Source: Salvia splendens (taxonomy: Eukaryota > Streptophyta > Magnoliopsida > Lamiales > Lamiaceae). Taken from it: a DNA stretch of 64,000 nt. Position numbers and translations under genes: made by a program. The stretch covers positions 2,877,001 to 2,941,000 of the forward strand of contig NC_056044.1 in NCBI RefSeq assembly GCF_004379255.2, written 5' to 3'. A model generated the notes under the pieces. It was given only the letters and a program-made list of their open reading frames with translations. It did not search any database and was not told the origin of the DNA. Below, one piece after another: positions 24,385 through 36,711 of the stretch (position 1 is the first letter of the stretch; each line of letters opens with the position of its first letter).

Positions 24385-24670
24385 GTTGGTGATATTCCTT
24401 GTAATATGTACAACAATCATCGATGAATCGAAGTCATATACTCCCGCAGGACCCGATGGCTACAAAAACATTCCAAAGTATTGTGTTGATGAGGTTCTCG
24501 AGGCCATATGTGCCGGAGAGAATACTCCAATTGAAGAAATAATCGAATGTCGGAATTCACTTTTATTTGAAGTTGATGGCGATTGTTTCGCCAATAGAAT
24601 GGCCATTGATATTGGAAAATCTTGCAACGTTAGCCCAGAAGAAGCAACATTGTTAGCAGGTCCAATTTAG
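24377..24670 (+). CDS. small secreted cysteine-rich protein SCRP-2, promoter-less copy
   Basis: A 97-aa frame starts at the ATG matching the second methionine of SCRP-1 (MFKLVIFLVICTTIIDESKS, still a plausible signal peptide). It continues SYTPAGPDGYKNIPKYCVDE through DCFANRMAIDIGKSCNVSPE to a stop after LLAGPI. The first conserved cysteine is changed to glycine (PDGYKN for PDCYKN) and the C-terminal tail is shorter than in the 36.7-kb copy. Because it begins inside SCRP-1, it has no promoter of its own. Unequal exchange or deletion between two tandem genes is the likely origin. Translation would require reinitiation on the SCRP-1 transcript, so it is probably decaying. Confidence 0.5.
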   Translation: MFKLVIFLVICTTIIDESKSYTPAGPDGYKNIPKYCVDEVLEAICAGENTPIEEIIECRNSLLFEVDGDCFANRMAIDIGKSCNVSPEEATLLAGPI

Positions 24671-24884
24671 AGATTTATCAATTATGGATCTCGTTAAGAT
24701 ATATGTCTGGACCACCAAACCTTTACACTAGAGTAAATGTTTGGATATTACTAGAGTAAAATGGTGTGACTCATTGAAATATATTTTGAATTATAGCTAG
24801 ATATTACTAAATTAAATAATAAATGAACACTATTCAACTTAATTTACTTCATTATTTGATGTATACCCCTCCAACCCCCCAAAA

Positions 24885-25625
24885 AAACATCTTTTTAGGT
24901 CCACGAACTTTGACAAAGTATCATTTTAGGTCCGTCAACTACAAGTTAATATGATTTGGGGTATTTTGAACATTTTTTGGACCAAAATGCCCTTAAGGTC
25001 TTCAAAGGGCAATTTGGACAATTCTTTCGCCACTTATCTTGTGTCAAAGACCTAGAGTCCAACAATTTTTTTACTACTATTTAATTCAATTACCATCCAA
25101 ATTGAATTTAAATATAATTATAATTTTCCGTAAAAAATATGTGTTAATATTTAAATTATTAGATGACCAATTATTTAGGGATAGTGAAATTGAGACTTGA
25201 GACTTGATACTTTATTTTATTTTTTCAATCTAAACTACAATTTAAGAACTCACTATAGGTGATTTGTGAATTATATTTAGTTTATTTGTTTTGAAATTAG
25301 ACAACTATTAATTTGGATTGTCATTCAGAGTATTATTTATATGAATTTCAGAATGGAGATCAATAACATCCAAATTGAATTTAAATATAAAAATTTGCCA
25401 TTAAAAATTGTTGGACTCAAGGTCTCTGATGCAAGATGAGTGGCGAAAGAATTGTCCAAATTACCCTTTGAAGGCCTTAAAGGCATTTTTGTCTGGAAAA
25501 AATTCAAAATACCTCAAATGATATTAACTTATAGTTGACGGACCTAAAATGATATTTTCAAAGTTCACGGACCTAAAATGATACTTTGACAGAGTTCATG
25601 GACCTAAAAAGATGTTCCCTCAAAA
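24885..25625. mobile_element. about 740-bp Mutator-like MITE with long inverted arms
   Basis: The left arm ACATCTTTTTAGGTCCACGA is mirrored by GGACCTAAAAAGATGTT at the right. The arms stay complementary for about 170 bases, both carrying AGGTCCGTCAACTA, AAAATGCCCTTAAGG-like, CAATTTGGACAATTCTTTCG and TTGGACT phrases. The centre is AT-rich and non-coding. Target duplication is obscured by poly-C and poly-A flanks. Confidence 0.75.
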
Positions 25626-26492
25626 AATAAACTGCATTTGTCATTTTGGGATTTCCCTTAAGAATTGACCAATCTATTTAAGAAAATTGTTTTATCTCTA
25701 ATGAGATGGGTTCATTCTCCGGTAATAATATTCTAATCACTTTTTCTTTGAATCTCTTTCTAACTTTATAAATTGTGCATTTAAACTTGTAACGTTTCAA
25801 TTGTTTGTTTTTTAGGAATGAGTGGAGTACTTGAATAAATTTCTGGAGTTAATTAAGTAAACGTTGGGATATTTTGGCTCACACCATGAAAAATGGATCT
25901 TTAGCTTTATGCAGTACTTAATATGTTTTCATAGTTTAATTCTGTCATGTATTTGTATAAGATACTTTTAATATTGCAAAATTAATCGAATCAAATTATG
26001 TGTCCTCTAGTGTTTAAATTAACATATAGAAAGATGTGGAAAAGTGAGAACAAGTTTGGTATACTGAATTTCAAACTGATTTATTCGTGTTTCATTTTAG
26101 CTATTGAATTAATGATCAGTACTCCGTATCTCCCAATATAGAAATATGTGTTTGTATAAATCCACTATATATAATATGACTCATATATATACTATATTTC
26201 TTATTTTCCTATAGGGGTTTTCCTTTTCCATTTGCTCAATATCCTAACATTATTTCAGTAGATTACAAACCTAATTCATGTGATTTAAGTTAAGGGAATG
26301 TAGTGGTCTGTTTTATTTTGTGATAGGACGACCCTATCATAATCAATAATTCTAGTGCACCACTTTTTCATTTTACAATGAAACTGTAAAGTTCAAGAAA
26401 ATCAAAATTAATACACCTACACTTTTTAGTTTCGCATAGAAATGTTCTCTACTTCACATTGATAGATGTTAGTCTTGTCTTTTATTTTTCTA

Positions 26493-26656
26493 CTCCATAT
26501 TTTAATTCCTATTTCTCACCTTCTCCTGTTAGAAATCATATATATTTTGCTCTTCTCTCTTATTTTCTGTTCTTCTCCATATTTTAATTCCTATTTCTCA
26601 CCTTCTCCTGTTAGAAATCATATATAATTTGCTCTTCTCTCTTATTTTCTGCTCTT
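26493..26656. repeat. 82-bp tandem duplication
   Basis: CTCCATATTTTAATTCCTAT starts at 26493 and again at 26575. The paralogous block near 45.35 kb has a single copy, so the duplication arose after the blocks separated. Confidence 0.9.
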
Positions 26657-27126
26657 TGTATTCATTTCTCCAATAAGAATTGACAACTTTTGATTCGTAT
26701 AGACGAACGGCATTACTGGTCAAACCGGGTCTGATTTACAATACTAGATCTATATCTACGAGTAAAAAAGACTATTAGTAAAAAAAATTAATATTACATT
26801 TTTAAATCATGATAAATATTGTCAGAAAAGTCACAAGACTCTATACAACTATCTACAAATAGTACTACTCCAATAGAATTGAAATTACATTAGAAAGTAA
26901 TACACACTTTGGTGACCATAGAATGCTTGCTTATTATAGTAACGAATTAAAGGCACTTGTTTTTTCTTAAGGTATGTATGCATTGATTTAAATATTTAAA
27001 TATGATTTGTATTTTCATTGGCAAAATATTCCCACGAATTAATATATGTAAATATTTCAAAGTGATTCATAGATATAGTAAACTAAAATTCAAATTACTT
27101 CATATAATCATATTCCAAAATGGTAA

Positions 27127-28075
27127 CAGCATCCGCAGCGGTGAGTAGCGAGCGTCCGTCCATCCGTGCCGCTGCGCTCTAGCCGCTGGCACGGCGCTGC
27201 TCGATGCATCGAGCACGTCCGTGCCAGCGAGCAGCTGACGTGGCACTTTCTGATTGGCCAACAGATTTATCCGTTGGAAATTCAATTTAAAAAAAAATAA
27301 AAAATAGTAAAAAATATATTTTCAGATTCCAAAAAATATTGCCGTTTTATTACCGTTTTTTGGAATTTTTTGATTTTTTAAAAATTTTTTATTCCCAAAA
27401 TTATCTATAAATACACACATTCATCATCCATTTTTCACATCAAATCATCTCTCATTCATATTTTTTCATACAATTTATCTACATCTTCCTCTCTCACTCA
27501 AACCCTCAAATGGATTTCACCAATCTCATTGCGGAAGCGGAGCGCGAAGAACCAGAATATTGCCGACATCATGTACACGTGTATTATCTTGTACAACATG
27601 ATTATAGCTGACGAAGGACCGATGACGGTTAATTTTTACGACGAGAATGAAGCCGGAAGCTCAACTGCGAGGTCTCCCCACGCCGAGGTGTGCATACTAC
27701 GGTGAGCGAGAGGATCGAAATAAGAAAAACAATGCGCGATACCCGAGCCCATATTGAGCTACAAGAAGACCTAATCAAACATATTTGGGCAAAATTCGGC
27801 CACGAGTAGTGGGGTTTTTTTTTTAATTTTTAGGATTTTAATTATGTAATTTTTAATTTTTTGTAATTTGTAATATTATTCCGGTTATTTTTAATGCATT
27901 TTAATATTGTGTAAACATTTTTATTTAAATTGAGTAATAGAATGGTGGGACCCTTGAGCTCGTCCTTGCGCAAGAGCACGGATGTGGGTGTTGTGCTCTT
28001 GCCTAAGAGCACGGAGTAAAAGTGGGTCCGGGCCCACATCAGTGCTCGTTGGCAAGAGCACGAATGTGGATGCTC
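27127..28075. mobile_element. PIF/Harbinger derivative 1 (949 bp) with transposase end relics
   Basis: It is flanked by TAA on both sides (27124-27126, 28076-28078), with ends CAGCATCCGC and GTGGATGCTC. The homologous block at 46.6 kb shows the empty site. It shares about 120 bases of left subterminal sequence, including CTGCTCGATGCATCGAGCAC, and the right subterminal sequence with the 28283-30087 element, so both belong to one family. Confidence 0.9.
27510..27810 (+). pseudogene. HARBI1-type transposase, N- and C-terminal remnants joined
   Basis: A start MDFTNLIAEAEREEPEY is followed directly by IADIMYTCIILYNMIIADEG in another frame and then RDTRAHIELQEDLIKHIWAK and FGHE before TAG. The phrase IMYTCIILHNMI..DEG and the ending IELQ.DLI.HIW...G are typical of the C-terminus of plant PIF/Harbinger (HARBI1-like) DDE transposases. 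Nearly all of the catalytic domain has been deleted, and several frameshifts remain. It cannot make transposase. Confidence 0.75.
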
Positions 28076-28282
28076 TAAAGGCCTAAAATAAGAAGACTGT
28101 ATTTTTCATTCACTTTATTTGTGTATGTCCTATTTTGATAGCATTCATTAAAATCCTACAATTAGGTAACAGTCATATTAACAAATAAGTAGTAATTCAA
28201 AATCCTATTTTGATATGCAGTCTTAGAAGCTGTATTCAAAATTTCATGTCAATGGAAATATGTATGCTTTGGTCTTGTACTA

Positions 28283-30087
28283 AGAGCATCCGCAGTGGTG
28301 AGCAGGACGACGTCCGTCCGTGCCTGCGGCACGGCACCGCTGTCCGCCGCTGCGCTCTTGCCGCTGGCGCGGCGCTGCTCGATGCATCGAGCACGTCCGT
28401 GCCAGTGAGCAGCGTACGTGGCAACCTTCCATTGGCCAACTGCATATCCGTTGGCAATTTGAATTTTTTTAAAAAATCGGATTTTAATTAAAAAATCCGA
28501 TTAAAAATAAAAAAATATTTTTCCACTTCCCAAAAAATTATATCCGTTTTCTACCCACTTTTGATTTATTTTTCAATTCCCCCCCCCAAATACACATTTT
28601 CATCTATGAATACCCTCGCTTCCACACCAAAAAATTCACACCACACTACACAATTCTCATCTAAATTCTCTCATTTCCATTCTCAATTCTCAATCTTTCT
28701 TTCACTCTTAAAACAAAACAATGTCTGGCCCCGACGATCAACCCCTCTGGCTCCCACGGTTGGAACTCCGATTGGTTCGGTTCACAACCATTTCCTAGTG
28801 CGGAAGCTGAATATTCGGCCCCTCATCAAACCCAATGTTCGCAAGTTCCGGGTGGCTACCGGCCTTACCCGATCGATGACCAAGATGCCCCCGAAGGGCA
28901 ATATGGGTGGACACCCGAGCCATCCATGCCTAGAGCGGGTGGGAGCGGCCACTCTCAAACTCCTCCTCTTCCTCCTCGCGGTGTCTGCACCCCGTACACT
29001 CCGGGGGAGATGTAGCAATTATTCAAAGCGTTCTTGTCAATCTCCGAAGATCCGGAGGTTGGCACGAACCAATTCGGTGACCATTATTGGTGGCGCATCT
29101 GTCGCCGTTACAATCAAAACCGGCCGGCTGGAACAATCAAGCACAACGAGAGTATGGTGTGCAATGCCATATATAGAGCCAACGAAGAAATCCAAAAGTT
29201 CCAAGGGTATTACCTCCAGGAAGAGCGGTCGGCGGGGAGCGGCCGAAGCGAGGTCGACATCATCAGTGTCGCGTTGGCTACCTACCAATCCATCAACTAC
29301 AAGCCGTTCAAGTACCTCAACATTTGACAAAAGATGCGGTCGCATCCGAAGTATAGGGGAGGCGTATCATCCTCCTCTATCTCCTCCTCCAAACGGTCGA
29401 GGTCGATATCCCTATCCGACGCCGGCTCCGAAGATGTGGCTAGCCAACTTGCCGGAGCTAGGTGGCCCCGACGCCGGCCCGAGCGGTTCCCAACGCCGGC
29501 CGCAAGGAAGGAAGAAGGCGGCGGCCAACCGCCGTCGCGCCGTGACTCAATCCGCCCCCTCTCCCGCTCCCGCTCCCTATGTGCCACCTCAACCCCCCAC
29601 CAACTCGTTGTGGGAGATTTTGGCTCAATTCAATTTGGCCGATAGGTCAAATATGACCCCCGAGCAACTTCGATCGCATGTGGCAATGATACGGGGTCTC
29701 CAAAGAATATTGGGGGTAGAGTCGGATGAATAGTCTTCCACGGGGATATTTTTAGGCTTAATTATATAATTTATATTTTTAGGATTATAATTATGTAATT
29801 TTTAATTTTTAGGATTTTAATTATGTAGTTTTTAAATTTTATGATTTTAATTATGTAATTTTTATTTTTTTATAATTTGTAATATTATTTCGTGTAATTT
29901 TAGTGTATTTTAATTTTGTGGAAATGTTTTTATTTAAATTGAATAATAGAATGGTGGGACCCTTGTGCTTGTCCTTGCGGAAGAGAATGGATGTGGGTGT
30001 TGTGCTCTTGCCTAAGAGCAGGGAGTAAAAGTGGGGTCGGGCCCACATCCATGCTCGTTGGCAATAGCACGGATGTGGATGCTCGCT
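28283..30087. mobile_element. PIF/Harbinger derivative 2 (1.8 kb) carrying an ORF1 relic
   Basis: It begins AGAGCATCCGCAG and ends GTGGATGCTCGCT, flanked by CTA on both sides (28280-28282, 30088-30090). The empty site is at about 46.8 kb (TTGGACTAATGTTTTC). The interior is markedly GC-richer than the host DNA, and TATA-less AT-rich ends surround one degenerate gene. Confidence 0.88.
28721..29733 (+). pseudogene. Harbinger ORF1 (Myb/trihelix-like, annotated in plants as glutathione S-transferase T3-like), broken
   Basis: The start MSGPDDQP at 28721 is followed by Pro/Gly-rich sequence. A Myb-like trihelix segment then reads QLFKAFLSISEDPEVGTNQF, then DHYWWRICRRYNQNRPAGT, KFQGYYLQEERSAGSGRSE, ALATYQSINYKPFKYLNI, and (after a TGA where Trp is usual) QKMRSHPKYRGG. 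The C-terminal end LWEILAQFNLADRSNMTPEQ follows in another frame and stops at 29733. Frameshifts near 28745 and after 29400, a TAG before QLFKAF and the TGA at 29326-29328 break it. ORF1 proteins of PIF/Harbinger elements bind the element ends and assist the transposase. The 390-codon open frame across this region is a shadow in the wrong frame. Confidence 0.75.
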
Positions 30088-31164
30088 CTAATGTTTTCTT
30101 TGGAAACATAGTTTTTAAAAAAGTGTCAATTGTTTTTATAATTGTATTGTCATTCAACTGGCAATATAGCATAATTTGCATTGCATTTTTCAGATTATGC
30201 ATACACTTATTACTACTGTTTAAGATGTCTGTTTTTATTAATTTGCATGTCCTTCATTTTTGTTACATGGGTGTCTTGTTTCGTGTAGTAAAGTACCTAA
30301 TAAGTCTTGACACCTATTCTCTATATGTTAGTACTATTACTAGTAAATTGTGAATATGTTCCAATAAGTCTTTGACACCTAAATTGAAAGTAGTTAGTAG
30401 ATGATTATATGTATCTGGATAAGTGAAATGGGAATCGATGCATAAATTACTATAATAATTGTTTTAACATTTTTTTGTTTTGAAATAATAGCTAAAAAAA
30501 TTTGTGATTGAACTATTTTCATTGTAAGTTTTTCCCTGAAATTTTTGTTATCACTGTTGTTGAATGATGACATTTGAGGACTATTAGGAGAGTGAGAATG
30601 AATCGTTTGGTGGATACCGTGGAGTGGATTGGATTGAATATATAAACTTAATCAGTTCCCAACATACATACTACATGTTCTGTTATTTTAATTTTCAACA
30701 CTTATAAAACATGCATGATGTTATGTTATTTTAATTTTCAACATTTACCAAACATACATACCCAATAATTTTCAATTTTATTATACATGGTGTCTTGTGT
30801 TGATTTGAAATTCCTATAGTTACCCCCTTTTGTTGTCCAAATTTGATGTGTGTGATGGAGATTTTAATTTGTGCATGTGTCCTCAAATTAGTTTCTTGTT
30901 CCTTTGTTCATGTTCATGTTCATGTTCATGCTCAAACTCATCTCTTTATTTTTTCACATGTTCTTTTCTTGTTTTAATTTTTCACAATTTCATGAGTTTT
31001 CCCATATATTCATCTCCATATTTTTCCCCCTGTTCTTGACCAGTTTGATTTGCTATGGGATCTTCTTCACACCTCACTTTTTCACAACACAAACACTATC
31101 TGTCACTAATTAATTGCATTAATGATCTGTAATTAATTAATAAATTATTAATGTTTCCTAACCA

Positions 31165-33790
31165 ATAAGCCACATTGTATCATTTGCAGAATAATAACAA
31201 ACTACTCCACGATAAAGTTGCATATATGGAATTGTTTGGTGTCTGATTAAAATTCTTCATATAAGTCTGTTTTCCCATTTTATAAAAGTTAAAAGATGTT
31301 GATGTCTTTGTTAGTTATCTTGAAAAGAAAGATGACAGTAAAAGTTAGTGTGATATACTCCAAAACACAATTACTGCAAAACACTGATTGGAGTTTGGCA
31401 GAGAAATGAGCTGTATTATACCCCAAAACACAATTACTCCTATTGAGTTTGGCAGAAAAATGTTTGAACACTTAATGGCAAAACACAATTTAAAGAAATA
31501 TTTTTAGCTTGTGTTCATTGTAATGACTCCAATCGTTATGTCTTGAATGCAAACTTAAATGCATATTTAATTTTCTGCATTAATTTAGTAACCGATAAAA
31601 TTTATACATTAATATTAATTTAGTAACAAATCCATCTAAAAGAGTATGTTTACCTAAAGAGTAATAAGAAATTATAGTTGAACAAAATTGTCAATTGGAA
31701 ATATATATAATGAAATGAGTCTCATTTTCCACTAACAATATTTCAATCATTTTTTGCTTTCAATCAATCTCTTGCTTTATCAATTGTGCATTAAAACTCG
31801 TATCGTTTCAATTGTTGTCTATTTTTTTAGGAATGGATGGAGTACTTAAATTAAATTATGTTTAAAATTCCTGGAGTTATTAATTAAGTAATTGTTGGGA
31901 TATTCTGGCTCACACTAAGGAAAAATAGATCTTTATAAGCTGCATTTTCATAGTTTGTGGAGTAGCTAATATGTTTTCATAGTTTAATTCTGTCATGTAT
32001 ATACTTTTAATATTGCTAAATACATCAGATCAAATTATGTGTCCTCTAGTGTTAAAAGTAATGTATAGAAAGACGGGGAAAAAAATTAAAGTGGGGCAAG
32101 GTTGGTATACTGAATTTCAAATTGATTTATTCGTGTTTCATTTTAGCTATTGAATTATATCTCCCAATATAGAAACATGTGTTTGTATAAATCCACTATA
32201 CATATACGTATAATATATGGGTTTTTCTTTTTCACTTTATTTGCTTAATATCGTAACATTATTTCAGAACACTACAAACCAATTAATGTGATTTTAGTTA
32301 AGGGAATGTAGTGGTTTGTTTTATTATCATAATCAATAAATCAAGTGCACCACTTTTTCATTTTACAATGAAACTTAAAGTTCAAGAAAATCAGCATTAA
32401 TACACCTACACTTTTTAGTTTCGCATAGAAATGTTCTACTACTTCATATTGATAGATGTAGTCTTGTCTATTACTTTTTCTACTCAATTTTTTTTTTCTC
32501 ATTTCTCATATAATTTCCTCTTCTCTCTTATTTTCTGTCCTTCGTAGTCATTTCTCATGTTTGAATCAACAACTTTTGATTCGTAGACAAACTGCATTAC
32601 CGGTCAAACCGGGTCCGATTTACAAAACTGGACTTTAGCAACAGAGTAAATAGTCTATATCTACAATGGCACACACATAGTAGAAAAGACCATTGGTAAA
32701 AAAAATTTAAGATTAAATTTCTAAATCATGATAAATATTGTCAGAAAAATCACAAGAAACTATACAACCATCTACAAATAATAGTACTACTCCAATAGAA
32801 TTGAAATTACACTAGAAAGTGATACCCACTTTGGTGATCTAGGTATACGGATCAAATGAATGCTTGCTTATTATAGTAACGAATTAAATGCACCTTTTTT
32901 TATTTCTTAAGTATGCAGGCATAGATTTAAATATTTAAATGTGGTTTGTATTTTCGTTGTCAATATGTGTAAATATTTTAAAATGATTCATAGATATAGT
33001 AAGCTAAAATTCAAATTACTTCATATAATCATATTCCGAAAGGGTAAATTAAGGCCTAAAATAAAAAAAGACTGTATTTTCCATTCATTTTATTTGCGTG
33101 ATGTCTTATTTTGATAGCATTAATTAAACTCCTACGAATTAGGTAAGACTCATATAAGTAATTTCTATGCTAGCTTTTTATAAAAAAAAATTGATTATTT
33201 TTTCGGTGATACAGACGCGCACGTATATATTCATTAGAAAAAATAGGTATTTATTGCAACTATTATGGCATAAATTAACTAGGACTGTCAGTGTGTCACA
33301 TTGAAATTTGTGTTTTCCCATTTCATAAAAAAATTATATTTATCAAACTACAATTAAACCCAATTAATTTAATTATTACGGTGATTAGGTTTATAATTAT
33401 TAGGCATGGGTGATTAGGTGAATATATGTATTGAGCAGGGCATGAGAATTTGGAGAATGAGGTATCCAAATGTGTAGTTTATCTCACTTTTTAGTAAAGT
33501 TAGGTTTATAAGTACATTATTAGGCATGGGTTAACGAATTATAAGTAGGATGGCTAATGACCTATTTCTTGGTTCTAACAAAATCATCCCTTGTAGAAGA
33601 GTTACTTCTAAATTTTCATTTGATATTTTGCATCGGATCAATTTTTGTATTCAAATTATTAGGCAGACATGTGACTGAATTTAAGTACTAATATAATCTA
33701 TACATTTACCAATCTCAGACAAAAAACAAAAAGTACTACTTTATTTATGAAATTCTAAATTGGGAAATGAATCTTAAAAAATGTAATGAA
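31165..33790. repeat. paralogous flank block, copy B
   Basis: It starts with the NDUFAF6 3' flank (AAGCCACATTGTATCATTTG) but lacks the gene. It then follows copies A and C through the orphan SCRP promoter (31500-31715), the Stowaway half and the GATTCATAGATATAGTAA region. It is missing about 0.32 kb near 33296 and the TTAGTGACGGA cluster near 33614. It leads directly into the promoter of PAE-1. Confidence 0.85.
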
Positions 33791-34143
33791 TTATTATGAT
33801 GACTGCTTCAAAGCTCTCTCTCTCATCCTCTCATATCCCAACTATATATTCTTCTTAAATGCTATACTGTATTCAATACAAACCTTTGAAAAAACCAACT
33901 CTATTCACGCTCTTTTCTTCCAAAGCTTCTACCAAATCCAACCGAGTAAGAACTTCTTTTAATTATTCTTATTCCATCAATTTTGTTCTTCAATTGAAGT
34001 CATTTGTTTGATAATTAACACTGGATTGTAGTGACGTGGTTGGTGGTAGAAATCTTCGGTAGAATTAAAATTGTTTGTAAATGAGCATTTCAACTTGTAC
34101 TAATCTAATTTTTTTTTCTTTTGTATGTGAAGTGGGTAAAAAA
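33791..34143 (+). promoter_or_regulatory. PAE-1 promoter, 5' UTR exon and leader intron
   Basis: TATA-like CCAACTATATATTCTTC at about 33838-33854 precedes a CT- and AC-rich leader. The leader ends at donor CCGA|GTAAG (GT at 33946). The acceptor TGTGAAG (AG at 34131-34132) joins it to the coding exon. The arrangement is conserved upstream of PAE-2 and in an orphan copy at 52571-52840. Confidence 0.65.
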
Positions 34144-34913
34144 ATGATGATGGCTTGCTTCATCATACTCTTGTGTACACTTGAAGTCGTCTGCTTAGAG
34201 TACGTCAAATACACTTTGCTACACTCGGCTGTTCCAAAAGGAGCAGGTAATTATATTTAATTAATGAGTAATTATTATGATAAATTAGTACTCCAATATT
34301 TACAAAATACTTATAGTAATTAATTAAATTATTATTTAGTGTGTTTGGATGGATCTCCACCAGCATATGCCTACAGTGAGGGATGTGGAGATGGATCTAC
34401 AAACTGGCTCGTTTACTTGGAGGTATTTAAATCTTTCTTTAATTAGTAATTTTACATTATGTTTTAATTAAGTATGAAGTTTATTTGTAATGTATAATGA
34501 AATTTATTCAAATTAAAAAAGAAATTTGGTTTTGTCATGTTAGGGCGGTGCATGGTGTGATTTAGAGGAAGAGACAAGCTGTCCAAGTAGGTCAAGATCC
34601 TATCTTGGAAGCACTGGTTATGATTTAGTTAATAAAGAGATACCATTCAATGCAATACTTGAATTAGATTGTCAATTGAATCCCGGTAAGTTTACAAATC
34701 AATTATATTAATTATAATTTAACCCTAAGTTAACTATGTTTTTTGTTTTTTTATTATTTTTAGATTTCTACAATTGGCATAAAGTTTTTGTTCACTACTG
34801 TGATGGCTCGTTGTTTATGTCGGACGTCGACCAAGTTGATCCTGTAAGACCAATTTCAATTTAATAAATAAATAAATTATTTTGATGTAATTGATAAAAT
34901 TGAGATAAAAATA

Positions 34914-34984
<71 letters not shown>

Positions 34985-36443
34985 GGTTCAGACCAACAAC
35001 CTCACATTCCGAGGTGGGAGGATCTACAATGCTGTAATGGAGGAGCTGCTTGGCAAAGGAATGAGAAATGCCCACAATGTACATATCTGTGCCTTAAATC
35101 TATTATCACTATATTTGTATATATATGTATATATTCATTAACATATATTCATGATTTTAATTATTTGTAGGCTATCTTGACGGGTTCTTCAGCAGGTGGA
35201 TTGAGCACAATCCTACATTGTGATAGATTCCGAGCCCTGTTTCCGAGTACCACAAGAGTCAAGTGTATATCGGATAGTGGTTTTTTTATACGAGGGTAAA
35301 TTCAAATTTAAACTCATTTCTGATATACATACATACGCAATACACATAGATTACATACCTAATTAATTTCCTAACAGGGAAGGTGAATTGGCAAAACAAT
35401 CAGAACGCCATTTTGCTCAAGTGATTGCTGCAAATGTATTATTCTAGTTCTTACAATTTAATTAGCAATTAAGTTTTCATATAAGTACAATATATTAATT
35501 TGTACTACTTTTTGGCACAGGAACTTAGATCATTACTGCCTAGATCATGCACATCTAAGAGGGACCCAAATTTGGTGAGATGATTATATTTTGTTTAAAT
35601 CATATTCCTTTATACAGTAAATACTACACAAGATAACAATGATAATCACATTTTAATGAAATTAATTTTTAGTGTCTCTTTGCTGAGTATTTGGTTGATG
35701 ATGTTGCCACTCCACTCTTTATACTTGAAGCAGCTTTTGATTCATACCAGGTAAAATATATAAGAGGAGTTTATATCATTTACTCAATATATCTGCATGC
35801 ATCATATTGTTGTATGAAGTTAGCTATTATTTATATTATTATCATGCTTGATGTACCTTGCTTGCCATTTAGCGTAAGCACACATTTATTTATTTATTTA
35901 TCAATATTCAATTTAACATGTTGCAGATTAAATCCAACTTCATATTCACTGTTCCTGGTCTGGATCCAATGCAATGGGAGAATTGTTCAAAAAGCCTGGA
36001 ACAGTGCAATGCTACACAAATAGGAATCATCAAGGGTAATTTTAACTAAATTGTTTTTCATTATGAAATTGTGAAATAAAATGTTAATTTCTCATTATTG
36101 GCATTCATATTGTCAGAGTTTGGACCTATTTTCAAGAAGACACTAATGAAGCTCGGTAACTCTTCGAGCAGAGGGGTATTTTTGGATTCGTGCTATCTTC
36201 ATTTTCATTTCTATTCAACATATAATTGGATATCCACACCAGTACTTCACAACAAAGTAAGAGTATTACTCGATATATATATAGTATTTTGATGTGATAA
36301 GTCTTGTTATATTAATACACTAATAATAATCATTTGGTATGATGCAGACCATACAAAAAGCTATTGGCGATTGGTTCTATGATCGAAGTACATTTCAAGA
36401 GATAGATAATCCTTTATATCCACAAAATTGTTATCGTAAATAG
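34144..36443 (+). CDS. pectin acetylesterase PAE-1 (CE13, NOTUM/PAE family)
   Basis: Twelve exons with GT-AG borders and preserved frame: 34144-34246, 34340-34422, 34544-34685, 34764-34843, 34992-35078, 35171-35295, 35378-35435, 35521-35574, 35673-35750, 35927-36035, 36117-36256, 36348-36443; 384 aa, near the usual 390-400. The enzyme removes acetyl groups from cell-wall pectin. It starts with a signal peptide ([17 protein letters not shown]). Family landmarks are [88 protein letters not shown] and [12 protein letters not shown]. The likely catalytic triad is Ser172 in GSSAG, Asp267 in AAFDSYQ and His335 in SCYLH. Usual family members have SCYAHCQ, so the LHFHFYS here is a variant. An SCRP gene starts 269 bp downstream. 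Start choice: the first ATG after the leader acceptor. Confidence 0.88.
34917..34979. repeat. (AT)n microsatellite in PAE-1 intron 4
   Basis: About 30 AT dinucleotides run up to the acceptor of exon 5. The matching intron of PAE-2 has a shorter run that is split by a MITE. Confidence 0.95.
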
Positions 36444-36489
36444 TTGGTTGGTCTTATTATTCATGACAATATTATGTGTATGGTTTAAA

Positions 36490-36711
36490 GTATTATTTTT
36501 AGTGTGTGTTAATTGTAACGATTCAAATTGTTTTGTCTTGACTACTAGCACAATTAAATGCATATTTAATTTTTCAACATTAGTAACAGATAAAAATTTA
36601 TGTTCCAACATTAGTTTAGTAACCGATCCATCTAAAACAGTGTATCTATATAAAGACTTATAAAAAACTATAGTTGAAGAGAACAAAAATTTTAAAAAGA
36701 AAAGATTGAAA
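36490..36711 (+). promoter_or_regulatory. SCRP-3 promoter and leader
   Basis: TAGTGTGTGTTAATTGTAAC, AAATGCATATTTAATTTTTC, CCGATCCATCTAAAACAGTG and a TATA box TATATAAA at 36647-36654 stand about 60 bases ahead of the ATG. Near-identical blocks precede SCRP-4 and SCRP-6. Confidence 0.7.

Larger units (their letters stand above)
25640..31160. repeat. paralogous flank block, copy D (with nested insertions)
   Basis: This block is collinear with 44998-47830 and in part with copies A, B and C: the Stowaway half, TTGGTATACTGAATTTCAAA, TTTCGCATAGAAATGTTCT, ATTCCCACGAATTAATATAT, and the final 1 kb (30090-31160, matching 46807-47835). Two PIF/Harbinger derivatives interrupt it. A hexamer array TTCATG is present four times at about 30907 but only twice in the 47.59-kb copy. 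The serine- and phenylalanine-rich open frames around 30.8-31.1 kb are not supported as genes. Confidence 0.8.

Noticed and set aside
28561..29733. 390-codon open reading frame
   Set aside because: It lies in the wrong frame over a broken Harbinger ORF1. Only the last part, from LWEILAQFNL, belongs to the relic, and the rest is Ser/Arg/Pro-rich shadow translation.
30830..31113. Cys/Ser/Phe-rich small frames that look secreted
   Set aside because: The repeated residues come from a TTCATG hexamer array and T-rich DNA. The paralogous block has a different repeat number and frame, so there is no selection for a protein.
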